NCBI GenBank assembly: GCA_910577225.1
Contig: CAJTMV010000069.1
Coordinates: forward strand, 1-6,553
Length of the DNA stretch: 6,553 nucleotides
Source: an uncultured Eubacterium sp.
GTDB taxonomy: Bacteria > Bacillota > Clostridia > Lachnospirales > Lachnospiraceae
Direction: 5' to 3'
Below, piece by piece: positions 1-5,949 of the stretch (the first letter of the stretch is position 1; every line of letters starts with the position of its first letter). The notes beneath the pieces were generated by a model, which had not been told where the DNA came from, searched no databases, and saw only the letters and a program-made list of their open reading frames with translations. The position numbers and the translations under genes are program-made.

Positions 1-162
1 TCAGGCGGCATTTATACAAGCTTTGTTTGAAAATATCTGCTGGGAAAGTTGAGTTCTTAATTTTAATTTCGTGTTCTGGAATAACGTTTATTTGTTATCA
101 TAAAGACCTGTTGTTTCCGATTCTAAAATTTTTCATTTTTTGTTTCGGAACTTCTTTATTTT

Positions 163-354
163 TTATTCCTGATCTTCTTTCGTTTTTTCACTTCTGATCC
201 ATGCTTGATAAATGAACATAGACAATACGGCTGATGTCGAGCCTGTTACTACGGAATCTAATTCAATGCCGTTCATATTACAGACGATATGAATGATCAT
301 ATTCATAATGATTACTCCTGCCCCTACGACAACTGCTTTAAATGAATTTTTCAT
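163..354 (-). CDS. small two-helix membrane protein, function unknown
   Basis: This 63-residue protein is not one I recognise. Two hydrophobic stretches are visible, about residues 7-25 and 36-51. They are separated by a short polar loop (NMNGIELDS) and followed by a charged tail (RSEKTKEDQE), so it is probably an integral membrane protein. The ATG is well supported: reading the minus strand, GGAAGGAG lies about 10 nt upstream, and a TATACT box preceded by TGG lies farther up. It is divergent from the AgrC/AgrA-like operon and shares a 226-bp intergenic region with it, so control by that system is plausible but not shown. It lacks the cysteine and flanking residues expected of an AgrD cyclic-lactone precursor. 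The small holin-like shape is suggestive only. Confidence is good that it is a gene, low for any role. Confidence 0.7.
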   Translation of the reverse strand: MKNSFKAVVVGAGVIIMNMIIHIVCNMNGIELDSVVTGSTSAVLSMFIYQAWIRSEKTKEDQE

Positions 355-398
355 AATGTGATAGCTCCTTCCAAATCAAGTGTGTATTTATGTAGCAT

Positions 399-428
399 AG
401 TATACCAGATAAAGAAACGGTTTTTTAA
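399..428 (-). promoter_or_regulatory. probable promoter for the 63-aa membrane protein (extended -10)
   Basis: On the minus strand TATACT (plus-strand 399-404) is preceded by TGG, giving a TGn extended -10. The -35 position falls in an A-rich tract (plus-strand T run 421-426) with no good TTGACA match. A promoter with a weak -35 box often relies on an activator. The predicted transcript would start near 392, leaving a leader of roughly 38 nt to the ATG. Confidence 0.45.
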
Positions 429-517
429 GGATCGTCATAAAATGCCTGATTCCATAACTAAGCGCGTTTTATTTTCTGAAAGGTGTGCACTTATTCATCA
501 TTTTCGCAGAGGGATGC

Positions 518-546
518 TTGATACAAAGAATCAAATACAGTATAAT
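518..546 (+). promoter_or_regulatory. sigma-A-type promoter of the sensor kinase/regulator operon
   Basis: TTGATA at 518-523 and TATAAT at 541-546 are separated by exactly 17 bp, close to the consensus for the housekeeping sigma factor. Transcription would begin near 553. That is downstream of the ATG at 485 and just upstream of the ribosome binding site at 565-571, so it supports the GTG start at 581. A promoter this close to consensus suggests steady basal expression. Confidence 0.75.
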
Positions 547-580
547 CAGAGAAGCAGATTTTGAAAGGAGGGGCAGTCTG

Positions 581-1894
581 GTGCAATCTGTGATAAATAT
601 GCTGCTGCCATTTTTTCAGCTTTCTCTTGCGATCCGGAATGTATGGCCTCAGCGCATGAGCCTGAAAGCGTTTATTGGACTATATATGCTGCTGTTGCTT
701 GCCGGAATGCCGGTAACGCTTCTGTCCTGTATACCATACGGTTTGTTTGGTATTCTGGCTGCGGTTTGTATCTATGGGCTGGTTATCTGTCGGGATACCG
801 CGTCCTGGAATGTTTGCATGAGCATGATAGGTTTTGTGATTGCCATTGTGACGGAAAGTCTGCTGAGTAATCTGCTCATGGCGCTGCATTCCCTGATTTT
901 TCCAGAGCAGCAGTATTTTTCTGTTGGCGTCAGTCTGGTTCGTGTGCTGCTGTTTTATTTTATTACGTTGTTTTGCGGCAGGCTGCTTCGAAAATTATTA
1001 CTGTCAGTCAGAGGTATTTTCTGTCTTCAGCAGACCTGGTATCTGATCGATGCCGCATTGCTGCTGTTAATTACCATTTATTTGTTTGACGATGTGATTC
1101 CGGGACAAAATGGTTCGATTGGCAGAATGATATATAATAATGCGTTACATATTTCGGGGTATCTGCTCGTCATGATTTTTTTGCTTCTGGCCATGCGTCA
1201 TTCCTGGCAGGAACAAATACAGACGGAAGCAAAGCAGAAAGCCCTGGAGGATTTGCAGGACTACACGCAAAATTTAGAGAACATGTATAACGGTCTTCGT
1301 TCCTTTAAGCATGATTATGTGAATATTTTGCTCTCTATTTCCGGATATATTGAAAATCGCGATATGGAAGAATTAAAGAATTTTTTTGATCATAAAATCT
1401 TCCCGACGAAGAACCTGATCGATCAGGGAGATTACAAGCTGAATCAGCTGAGTAACATCGCCGTACTGGAAATCAAAAGTCTGCTCTCGGCAAAAATGAT
1501 TTACGCCCATGAGTCAGGGATCGACGTTACCATTGATATTCCCGACAGAGTGGACAGTTTTTTTATCGATACTGTAGATCTGGCCAGAATACTGGGGATT
1601 TTTTTGGATAATGCGATAGAAGCTACACTGGAGACGGAACAGCCGCAGATCGGGTTAAATATCATCCGGAATGAGGCTGGGGTATCAGTGATCATTAACA
1701 ATCGTTTTCAGGATAACGGTGTGGGAATGCACAGACTAAAGCAAAAAGGGTTTAGTACCAAGAGCGGACATCAGGGAATCGGACTGTCTAATGCTCAGAA
1801 AATTGTTGGTTCTTATGACAATGTGCTGCTGGAAACAACCATGCAATGCGGATGTTTTACGCAGCATATGGAGCTTGCTGCCAGAAAGGAGTGA
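581..1894 (+). CDS. AgrC-like sensor histidine kinase (GHKL family)
   Basis: This is a membrane sensor kinase of about 437 residues, resembling AgrC/HPK10 proteins that detect extracellular peptides. I chose GTG 581 because AAGGAGG (565-571) lies 9 nt upstream and the promoter lies at 518-546. The in-frame ATG at 485 precedes that promoter. Six hydrophobic segments occur at about residues 31-49, 52-70, 78-96, 115-133, 153-169 and 190-206. A charged helical, probably coiled-coil stretch (about 208-237) follows. The phospho-acceptor is His244 in SFKHDYVN, which matches the AgrC-type H box. The N box is FLDNAIEA (Asp343, Asn344), and the ATP-binding glycine loop is KGFSTKSGHQGIGLSN (about 389-404). 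All catalytic elements are present and the frame is intact. The regulator follows 6 nt downstream. The input ligand cannot be read from the sequence, and no agrB/agrD is present here. Confidence 0.93.
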   Translation: MQSVINMLLPFFQLSLAIRNVWPQRMSLKAFIGLYMLLLLAGMPVTLLSCIPYGLFGILAAVCIYGLVICRDTASWNVCMSMIGFVIAIVTESLLSNLLMALHSLIFPEQQYFSVGVSLVRVLLFYFITLFCGRLLRKLLLSVRGIFCLQQTWYLIDAALLLLITIYLFDDVIPGQNGSIGRMIYNNALHISGYLLVMIFLLLAMRHSWQEQIQTEAKQKALEDLQDYTQNLENMYNGLRSFKHDYVNILLSISGYIENRDMEELKNFFDHKIFPTKNLIDQGDYKLNQLSNIAVLEIKSLLSAKMIYAHESGIDVTIDIPDRVDSFFIDTVDLARILGIFLDNAIEATLETEQPQIGLNIIRNEAGVSVIINNRFQDNGVGMHRLKQKGFSTKSGHQGIGLSNAQKIVGSYDNVLLETTMQCGCFTQHMELAARKE

Positions 1895-1900
1895 CATGAT

Positions 1901-2620
1901 ATGCTGAATATCTTTGTATGTGAGGATAATGGCATACAGCGGCAAACGATTGTGCAAATAATTCAAAATACCGTGCTGATAGAAGAACTGGACATGCGGC
2001 TTGTTTTAGATACGGAAGATCCTTATGTGTTGTTGGAAAAGGTCAGGACCAGTCAGAACACCGGCATTTATTTTCTGGATATCGACCTGAACAGCGATAT
2101 GAACGGTATGAAGCTGGCACAACAGATCAGATTGTCTGATCCCCGTGGATTTATTATATTTATCACCGCACATTCGGAGCTGAGTTATATGACGTTTCAG
2201 TATCGGGTGGAAGCAATGGATTTTGTGTTAAAGGACAATCCTGCTGAAGTGAAGGTGAAAATCAGGGAATGTCTCTTAAATGCAATGGAACGGTATACGC
2301 TCCAGACAAATAAGACACATAAGGTCTATACGATTGAAGTGGGCGGACGAAAAATCAGCGTAGATTATGATGACATTTTGTTTTTTGAGACGTCTGGTAA
2401 TATCCATAAAGTGATCCTTCATGCGAAAGACCGTCAAATAGAATTTTCGGGGACGATGAAAGAGCTGACAGGCAGACTGGATGATAACTTTGTGCGCTGC
2501 CACCGGTCATTTCTGGTAAATAAAAAAAATATAAAAGAGGCGGACGCTAAAAAACGAATCGTCTATTTTGACAATGGAGAAAGCTGTCTGATGTCCACAC
2601 GCATGATGAAAGACTTATGA
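1901..2620 (+). CDS. AgrA-like LytTR response regulator
   Basis: This 239-residue cytoplasmic regulator should be phosphorylated by the preceding kinase and bind DNA through a LytTR domain. AAAGGAG (1885-1891) lies 9 nt before the ATG and overlaps the end of the kinase gene, so the two are surely co-transcribed. The receiver domain (about 1-125) has the acidic pair Glu8/Asp9, the phospho-acceptor Asp60 in YFLDIDL, Thr89 and Lys111 in FVLKD. The LytTR domain (about 140-239) contains FFETSGNIHKV, FVRCHRSFLVN and a terminal STRMMKDL. The length matches Staphylococcus aureus AgrA (238 residues). From memory of that protein, Cys200 and Cys229 correspond to the AgrA redox cysteines, and His169 and Arg234 fall at its DNA-contact positions. 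The target promoters are unknown. The divergent promoter at 399-428 is a candidate. Confidence 0.94.
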   Translation: MLNIFVCEDNGIQRQTIVQIIQNTVLIEELDMRLVLDTEDPYVLLEKVRTSQNTGIYFLDIDLNSDMNGMKLAQQIRLSDPRGFIIFITAHSELSYMTFQYRVEAMDFVLKDNPAEVKVKIRECLLNAMERYTLQTNKTHKVYTIEVGGRKISVDYDDILFFETSGNIHKVILHAKDRQIEFSGTMKELTGRLDDNFVRCHRSFLVNKKNIKEADAKKRIVYFDNGESCLMSTRMMKDL

Positions 2621-2623
2621 CAA

Positions 2624-2752
2624 ATGGGAGATTGTCGGAAACGTTTCGCTTTTGGCGGGCAGTACAAACAACAGGGTAAGACGGACGCTGGGCGGGCAAA
2701 GCGGATTGCCTGGATGGTGGACAGACTCAATAACAATTTGAAACCGATGTAA
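2624..2752 (+). other. unassigned short open frame, probably a gene remnant
   Basis: A 42-codon open frame starts four bases after the regulator's stop codon and has no good ribosome binding site of its own. Its basic, helical C-terminal part (AGRAKRIAWMVDRLNNNLKPM) looks like real protein. It faintly recalls the C-terminal helix of YdeI/OmpD-associated proteins, but that is a weak impression. It ends just before the Rpn-family fragment begins in another frame. It could also be chance coding potential. I would not assign it a function. Confidence 0.2.
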
Positions 2753-2994
2753 TCCGTTTGGAAGGAGCGCTGCGAAAGGGAAACGATAGTTCTCCAAATG
2801 AGATTACAGTAATAAATGTTGTCGGGCAGAGAGAGTTCCAAAATCCTGTAGCAGGTGGACGGAATATCCGTCTGGATATTTTGACAAAGGACAGTACAGG
2901 TAAAAATTACAATGCTGAAGTACAGAAAAACCGAAGGGAGCACATATACGCCGTGCAAGGTTTAATAGCAGTATGATGGATTCCCGGATGCTGA
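2734..2994 (+). pseudogene. Rpn/PD-(D/E)XK nuclease-family transposase fragment, frameshifted
   Basis: The core of this fragment reads EITVINVVGQREFQNP, then GGRNIRLDILTKDSTGKNYN and AEVQ. This matches the central nuclease region of the Rpn-family (PD-(D/E)XK) putative transposases, whose hallmark is R-LD-x-x-x-KD-x-x-G-K-x-Y-(N/D)-x-E-(I/V)-Q; the Asp and the E-x-Q residues are present. The match then continues in the next frame as GAHIRRARFNSSMMDSRMLK, the usual continuation with RRAR and SSMMDS. The break is one missing base somewhere between 2926 and 2938, where an A5 run and a GGG run are both possible sites. The usual N-terminal part and the long C-terminal part (the family is normally near 300 residues) are absent, so this is an inactive remnant. 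The frame is open from 2734 with no convincing start or ribosome binding site. Confidence 0.75.
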
Positions 2995-3195
2995 AAGAAA
3001 GAACAGCAGAGGGAATGTCTGGATCACATTGAGAGCAATATCAATGTGCTGAAATCTTATCTTGAGGAGAATATTGCTATGAAAGAAAATGCTCCCGATA
3101 TTCCTGCTACGGGTATGGCAGTTTTGCAGCAGCAGTTTTTGTTGGTGCAGGCAATCGAAGAATGGATAGCAACATTGAAAAAGGAACTGGGATAA
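2995..3195 (+). pseudogene. unrecognised helical protein fragment (C-terminal remnant)
   Basis: An open frame without a start codon at its head encodes about 66 residues. It begins KKEQQRECLDHIESN and includes LKSYLEEN, the linker KENAPDIPATG and the helix LLVQAIEEWIATLKKELG before TAA. The heptad-like spacing of hydrophobic residues and the charge content suggest a coiled-coil or helical C-terminal region, as found after the DNA-binding part of MerR-like regulators. I cannot assign it to a family. It takes over directly from the Rpn-family fragment in a different frame, so the junction near 2995 looks like a recombination or deletion point. Its last 34 bases overlap the start of the KTR gene. 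Confidence 0.4.
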
Positions 3196-3410
3196 TTTGC
3201 TGGGAGCAAGAAGAATGGATCTTATGTCCTGTCTGCGGGAGTAAAACCTGTAATAAAGTCAGGGAGGATACGATTCTGATAAATGATTCTCTCTATTGTC
3301 CGAAATGCAGACAGGAAACATTAATTGAGGCAAAGAATATACATGTTACAGTTATCAAAGAGCCAGACACATTAGATGCAGATGATCGTGTTATAATAGG
3401 GACAAGTTAG
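3162..3410 (+). CDS. cysteine-rich KTR-family zinc-ribbon protein
   Basis: This 82-residue protein has WILCPVCGSKT (Cys22, Cys25) and LYCPKCRQETLIEAKN (Cys46, Cys49), then VTVIKEPD. This matches the cysteine-rich KTR family (Pfam Cys_rich_KTR), small proteins common in Clostridia and often carried on conjugative or other mobile elements. The two CxxC pairs should hold one zinc ion. The molecular function is not known. The name-giving Lys-Thr-Arg is Lys-Thr-Cys here (Cys30), a departure from the motif. ATG 3162 is the only usable start in this frame near the domain, but its ribosome binding site is poor and it overlaps the preceding fragment. The true N-terminus is therefore uncertain, and expression may depend on translation from upstream. 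The last 10 residues differ from the usual short end. A terminator overlaps the stop codon. Confidence 0.7.
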   Translation: MDSNIEKGTGIICWEQEEWILCPVCGSKTCNKVREDTILINDSLYCPKCRQETLIEAKNIHVTVIKEPDTLDADDRVIIGTS

Positions 3411-3462
3411 AGGAACCCAGTAAAATCAAGGGGTTGCACTAACTTGTCCCCTTATTTTTTTT
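3399..3462 (+). terminator. rho-independent terminator overlapping the KTR stop codon
   Basis: GGGACAAGTTAG (3399-3410) pairs perfectly with CTAACTTGTCCC (3439-3450). The loop is tightened by an inner AACCC (3414-3418)/GGGTT (3431-3435) stem. A T-rich tract with eight consecutive T's follows (to 3462). The left arm includes the last codons and TAG stop of the KTR gene. Confidence 0.85.
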
Positions 3463-3506
3463 GCCCTTACAGCGGAAGGTTTGACTGGACGTGTGGAAAA
3501 TTTCCG

Positions 3507-3892
3507 AGGCTGACGGAGCAGGGATTTGTGGTGATAGCTGCGGGGCATTTCTGGCGGAGCATTCTGTGTTTCCGTCTGTTGCGTCAGGGCGCCCGGATGC
3601 GAGGGATAAGGCGGCTATGGAGGACTTGCGGCAAAATGCTGTTCACTTTTAAAGAAAAAAGATATAAAGGGGTATGGTGAGATCATGCTGACTGGAACGC
3701 CGGGATATGACGGGGTTTCTTATGAGGGCGTGCCGTTTAAACCGTGTGGTGATGAAAAGTGTATTGGTTGTGGGGCATGTGTGAAAATCTGCCCGCAAAA
3801 AGCCATTTGTGCGGAAAATCCATGCCAGACCGATGAGGAACGCTGCATTGCCTGCGGCGCTTTATTGCCAGATTTCAAAAAAATGTCATTAC
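3507..3892 (+). pseudogene. broken EFR1-type flavodoxin/ferredoxin (4Fe-4S) protein
   Basis: Three frames together give one recognisable protein. LTEQGFVVIAAG (3510-3545) passes into FLAEHSVFPSVASGRPDA and KAAMED (from 3545), then into AAKCCSLLKKKDIKGYGE (from 3628) and the ferredoxin part MLTGTPGYDG through GVPFKP. The order, with the flavodoxin end first and a 4Fe-4S module second, fits the EFR1 family, which would transfer electrons in the cytoplasm. The first cluster is intact: CIGCGACVKICP (3760-3795). The second begins with CIAC but its last two cysteines are lost. The two breaks are each explained by one missing base in a homopolymer: GGGG at 3542-3545 and TT at 3626-3627. The flavodoxin N-terminus with the FMN-binding loop is missing, so the gene is dead whatever the frameshifts. 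The ATG at 3685 has no ribosome binding site and is internal to the family. Confidence 0.72.
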
Positions 3893-3950
3893 GAAAGGTA
3901 GGGGGTATATTTTATGCCCACCGAAATACGGGGAAAGGAGGCCGGGATTT

Positions 3951-4139
3951 ATGGAAAATTCGCAGGAACTGATCGGGATTCTGCAGGCGATCAGCATTGT
4001 GGCGAAGAGCCTTGCGGTGAAGCTGATGAAGATTGACCGGGAGATCAGGGCGTATGAGTCTGCCGGGGAAGGGACCCGGGGCAGAAGGAAAATGAAGAAA
4101 ACTGTCGTTTTTTACTATTTTTGTCTGCCACCGATATAA
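3951..4139 (+). CDS. small mobile-element-like protein, 3' end fused to permease remnant
   Basis: AAAGGAGG at 3934-3941 lies 9 nt before this ATG, one of the best ribosome binding sites in the window. The first 40 or so residues (MENSQELIGILQAISIVAKS onward, to IDREIRAYES) form an amphipathic helical protein. I associate small proteins of this look with clostridial conjugative elements, where they are often near sigma factors, but the function is unknown. The natural end of the protein is not visible. After RGRRK the frame runs into MKKTVVF, the first membrane segment of the permease that follows, and stops at 4137-4139 only because that segment carries a frameshift. The last 15 residues are therefore probably not native. 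It may still be translated as a 62-residue protein. Confidence 0.5.
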   Translation: MENSQELIGILQAISIVAKSLAVKLMKIDREIRAYESAGEGTRGRRKMKKTVVFYYFCLPPI

Positions 4140-5136
4140 CATTTTTGGCTGTCTATACGATTTTGGCTTTTCCAATTCTATTTTTTACTGACACCCAAAG
4201 CGGCAGACGATTCTGCCCTAAGTCTGCGCCGTCCGTAGGCGGGAGCATTCGCCTTGAATTAGATAAGAGCAATAACAAAAACTGGCGGTATCAGCAGGCG
4301 GCAGGTGGAATGCTGGTTGAATATGTTGGAACTCCCATTACTGACAGGGATATTCAAAAGATTATGTCAATAGACGGGGTGAAAGCATATAACGGCATAG
4401 GTGACGGGGATGTTTATGCAAAAGACTTTGATTTCATATCTGGGATTAGTTTTGGTGCAGAAATCGATGACAGCAGGCTTCCATCTGTCACAAATTCAGA
4501 GTATTTTAATTACTTTACCCGAAAAGCGTTCCAGTTGGTAGAAGGACGGCATATTAAGGAAGATGATGACCATGTTGTTTTAATCAGTTCGGCAATTGCG
4601 GAAAAAAACAATTTAAAGCTCGGCGATACCATTACCGTACAGTGCTGCTTTGACAACGGTGATTATCCTGATGTGAAACTGAAAGTTGTTGGCATTTACG
4701 AGTATAAGGGAGATACCAATCCATTCCACACTACATCAACGGACAAGCGTAACCGTCTGATTATTGATCATAAGGCAATGCAGGAAATTATGCAGAGGGA
4801 TGTGATACAGTATGATAACGGCGTTGATTTTTATGTGGATGACCCCAGAGAAATGGAAAAAATCGCAAGCCAGATAAAAGCCCTTGATTTAGACTGGGAT
4901 TCCTTTACCCTCACAATGGATAACTCCGCATACGAAGCAGTTGCTTCGCCATTGACAGCTATGCAGAATCTGATTGTCTGGCTGATTGTCGGATGCGTCG
5001 CGGTGAGTGTGGGTATTTTGGTACTGATTCTTTCCATGTGGATAAAGCAGCGGCGATATGAAACTGGCATACTGCTCTCTGTCGGAATTTCAAAAAGCAG
5101 GATTCTTTTGCAGTATACGGTAGAAGTGCTGATGAT
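4092..5136 (+). pseudogene. FtsX/MacB-type ABC transporter permease, frameshifted and 3'-truncated
   Basis: The pieces are a first membrane helix (KKTVVF, then LLFLSATDITFLAVYTILAF), a linker KAADDSALSLR and an extracellular MacB-like core. The core starts SVGGSIRLELD and includes GVKAYNGIGDG, LVEGRHI and LISSAIAEKNNLKLGDTITV. A second helix (about 4969-5040) and the FtsX signature RRYETGILLSVGISKSRILL follow. Such permeases work with an ATPase to export peptides or lipids or to sense antimicrobials; no ATPase is present. Breaks: one T missing at T6 4108-4113, one T extra at T6 4181-4186 (the likeliest site), one base missing near 4229. The gene ends abruptly after VEVLMIA, at the join to sigma-factor sequence (5110-5140), so the remaining C-terminal helices are missing. 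The region 4241-5130 is a single long open frame, which may make this look like an intact gene. Confidence 0.8.
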
Positions 5137-5597
5137 AGCGAATCAGAGGAATGGGGCGCATTGGATTCCGGCACGGAAGGCGCGCTGGACCGGATCATCA
5201 GTACGGAAACTGTGGAATGCCTTTTATCCGCGCTGTCAGAAAGGCAGCGGCGGGCAGCTGTACTGTTTTACATTGAGCAGAAAAAAGGGTGGCAGATTGC
5301 GGAAGAACTCGGCATTACGGCCTCAGCTGTTTCAAAGATACTTGCGAGGGCAATTGAACGGATGCGCGCCTGCATGCAAAAAAATACAGTGCCTGCGGGC
5401 AGCGGGAAAGCATTGCTACTCTGCAGGAACAGGACGCACGTTTGCTCCATATGCTTTTTGGCGGGGAAATGACAGTTACGGATGCCGCGCTGTCATTTGG
5501 GTGCAGCCGGAAAAGTATACGGAAACGGCGGGATAGGATTCTTGGACGGCTCAGTGCAGAAATGGAAAGCCGCGGGATTATCTGCGGATGCTTTTAG
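5131..5597 (+). pseudogene. sigma-70 region 4-type factor with second HTH, 5'-truncated and frameshifted
   Basis: From about 5131 the frame encodes an acidic stretch (DDSESEEWGALDSG), then LLSALSERQRRAAVLFYIEQ and WQIAEELGITASAVSKILAR. This is the sigma region 4-type helix-turn-helix that contacts the -35 element. In the next frame the protein continues TLQEQDARLLHMLFGGEMTV, then TDAALSFGCSRKSIRKRRDR and a tail ending MESRGIICGCF, a second helix-turn-helix-like unit. One A missing from the A7 run at 5378-5384 joins the two exactly. Region 2, needed to bind core RNA polymerase, is absent because the 5' end was replaced by permease sequence. Small sigma-like proteins of this kind are frequent in clostridial conjugative elements. 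No start codon or ribosome binding site serves the remaining part. Confidence 0.65.
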
Positions 5598-5712
5598 CCT
5601 GTGTGCATCCACATCCGGATGGTTTATGCAGACCGCTGTTGAAATACTGACGGAATGAACGTCATAATGTGAAAAATGTGCGGTAATAATTTATGATGGA
5701 AGCATCTGGGGC

Positions 5713-5749
5713 ATGGCTTGAAAGAGGAATGGCTTGAAAGAGGAATGGC
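5713..5749 (+). repeat. tandem repeat, 16-bp unit, about 2.3 copies
   Basis: The unit ATGGCTTGAAAGAGGA occurs at 5713-5728 and again at 5729-5744 without change, followed by a partial third copy (ATGGC). It is probably a slippage product, with no sign of function. Confidence 0.9.
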
Positions 5750-5753
5750 ACTG

Positions 5754-5784
5754 AACCCGGCGCAGACAGAAAAAGCGGCGGGTT
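5754..5784 (+). repeat. GC-rich inverted repeat (hairpin)
   Basis: AACCCGGCGC (5754-5763) and GCGGCGGGTT (5775-5784) pair in nine of ten positions around an 11-nt A-rich loop. No T tract follows, so it is not a standard terminator. It may simply be a relic of the decayed region. Confidence 0.5.
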
Positions 5785-5867
5785 ATAGAAACAGAATGCC
5801 GGCGGAATAAAAATAAGCGGAATGAACCCTGCGTTCGCAATAAGGCTTTTTTGCTTAGGTGATAGAA

Positions 5868-5949
5868 ACAGCAGATGGATTTTTTTGTCAATGGAGCGAC
5901 GCAAGGAGCTGGCGGAGCCCCTGCCATCACACAAAAATCTATCTGCTGT
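5868..5949. repeat. long imperfect inverted repeat, possible MITE-like element or structured RNA
   Basis: The left arm 5868-5888 begins ACAGCAGATGG, continues through a T7 run and ends in GT. It pairs with the right arm ACAAAAATCTATCTGCTGT (5931-5949). The only flaws are two unpaired T's and one position that would be a G-U pair in RNA. Inside, ATGG (5891-5894) pairs with CCAT (5924-5927), and a looser GC-rich pairing lies farther in. The whole 82-nt unit could fold into one hairpin. It is not followed by a T tract, so a repeated palindromic element or a small structured RNA is more likely than a terminator. Confidence 0.6.

Noticed and set aside
1..162. Open plus-strand frames at the left edge, including a short one ending at 52 and a hydrophobic one to about 200
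   Set aside because: The first is only about 16 codons and could be the end of an upstream gene, but nothing identifies it. The second is hydrophobic simply because the DNA is T-rich, and it overlaps the supported minus-strand gene.
115..163. Possible terminator (TTCCGA/TCGGAA followed by T-rich DNA)
   Set aside because: The stem has only 6 bp with a loop of 24 nt, too weak to call without knowing the gene upstream.
485..580. Upstream ATG extending the sensor kinase by 32 residues
   Set aside because: It lies upstream of the predicted promoter (518-546), has no good ribosome binding site, and the extra residues do not resemble the family. GTG 581 has AAGGAGG at the right distance.
2563..2958. 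131-codon open frame on the minus strand
   Set aside because: It overlaps the regulator's end and the Rpn-family fragment, whose protein similarity is clear. The minus translation has no recognisable motif and no ribosome binding site.
3914..4039. Overlapping 41-codon frame starting MPTEIRGKEAG
   Set aside because: It has no ribosome binding site and lies over the well-supported start at 3951. The residue content looks like a shadow frame.
5662..5934. 90-codon minus-strand frame
   Set aside because: Low-complexity, proline- and serine-rich translation across the tandem repeat and palindromic element, with no start signals.
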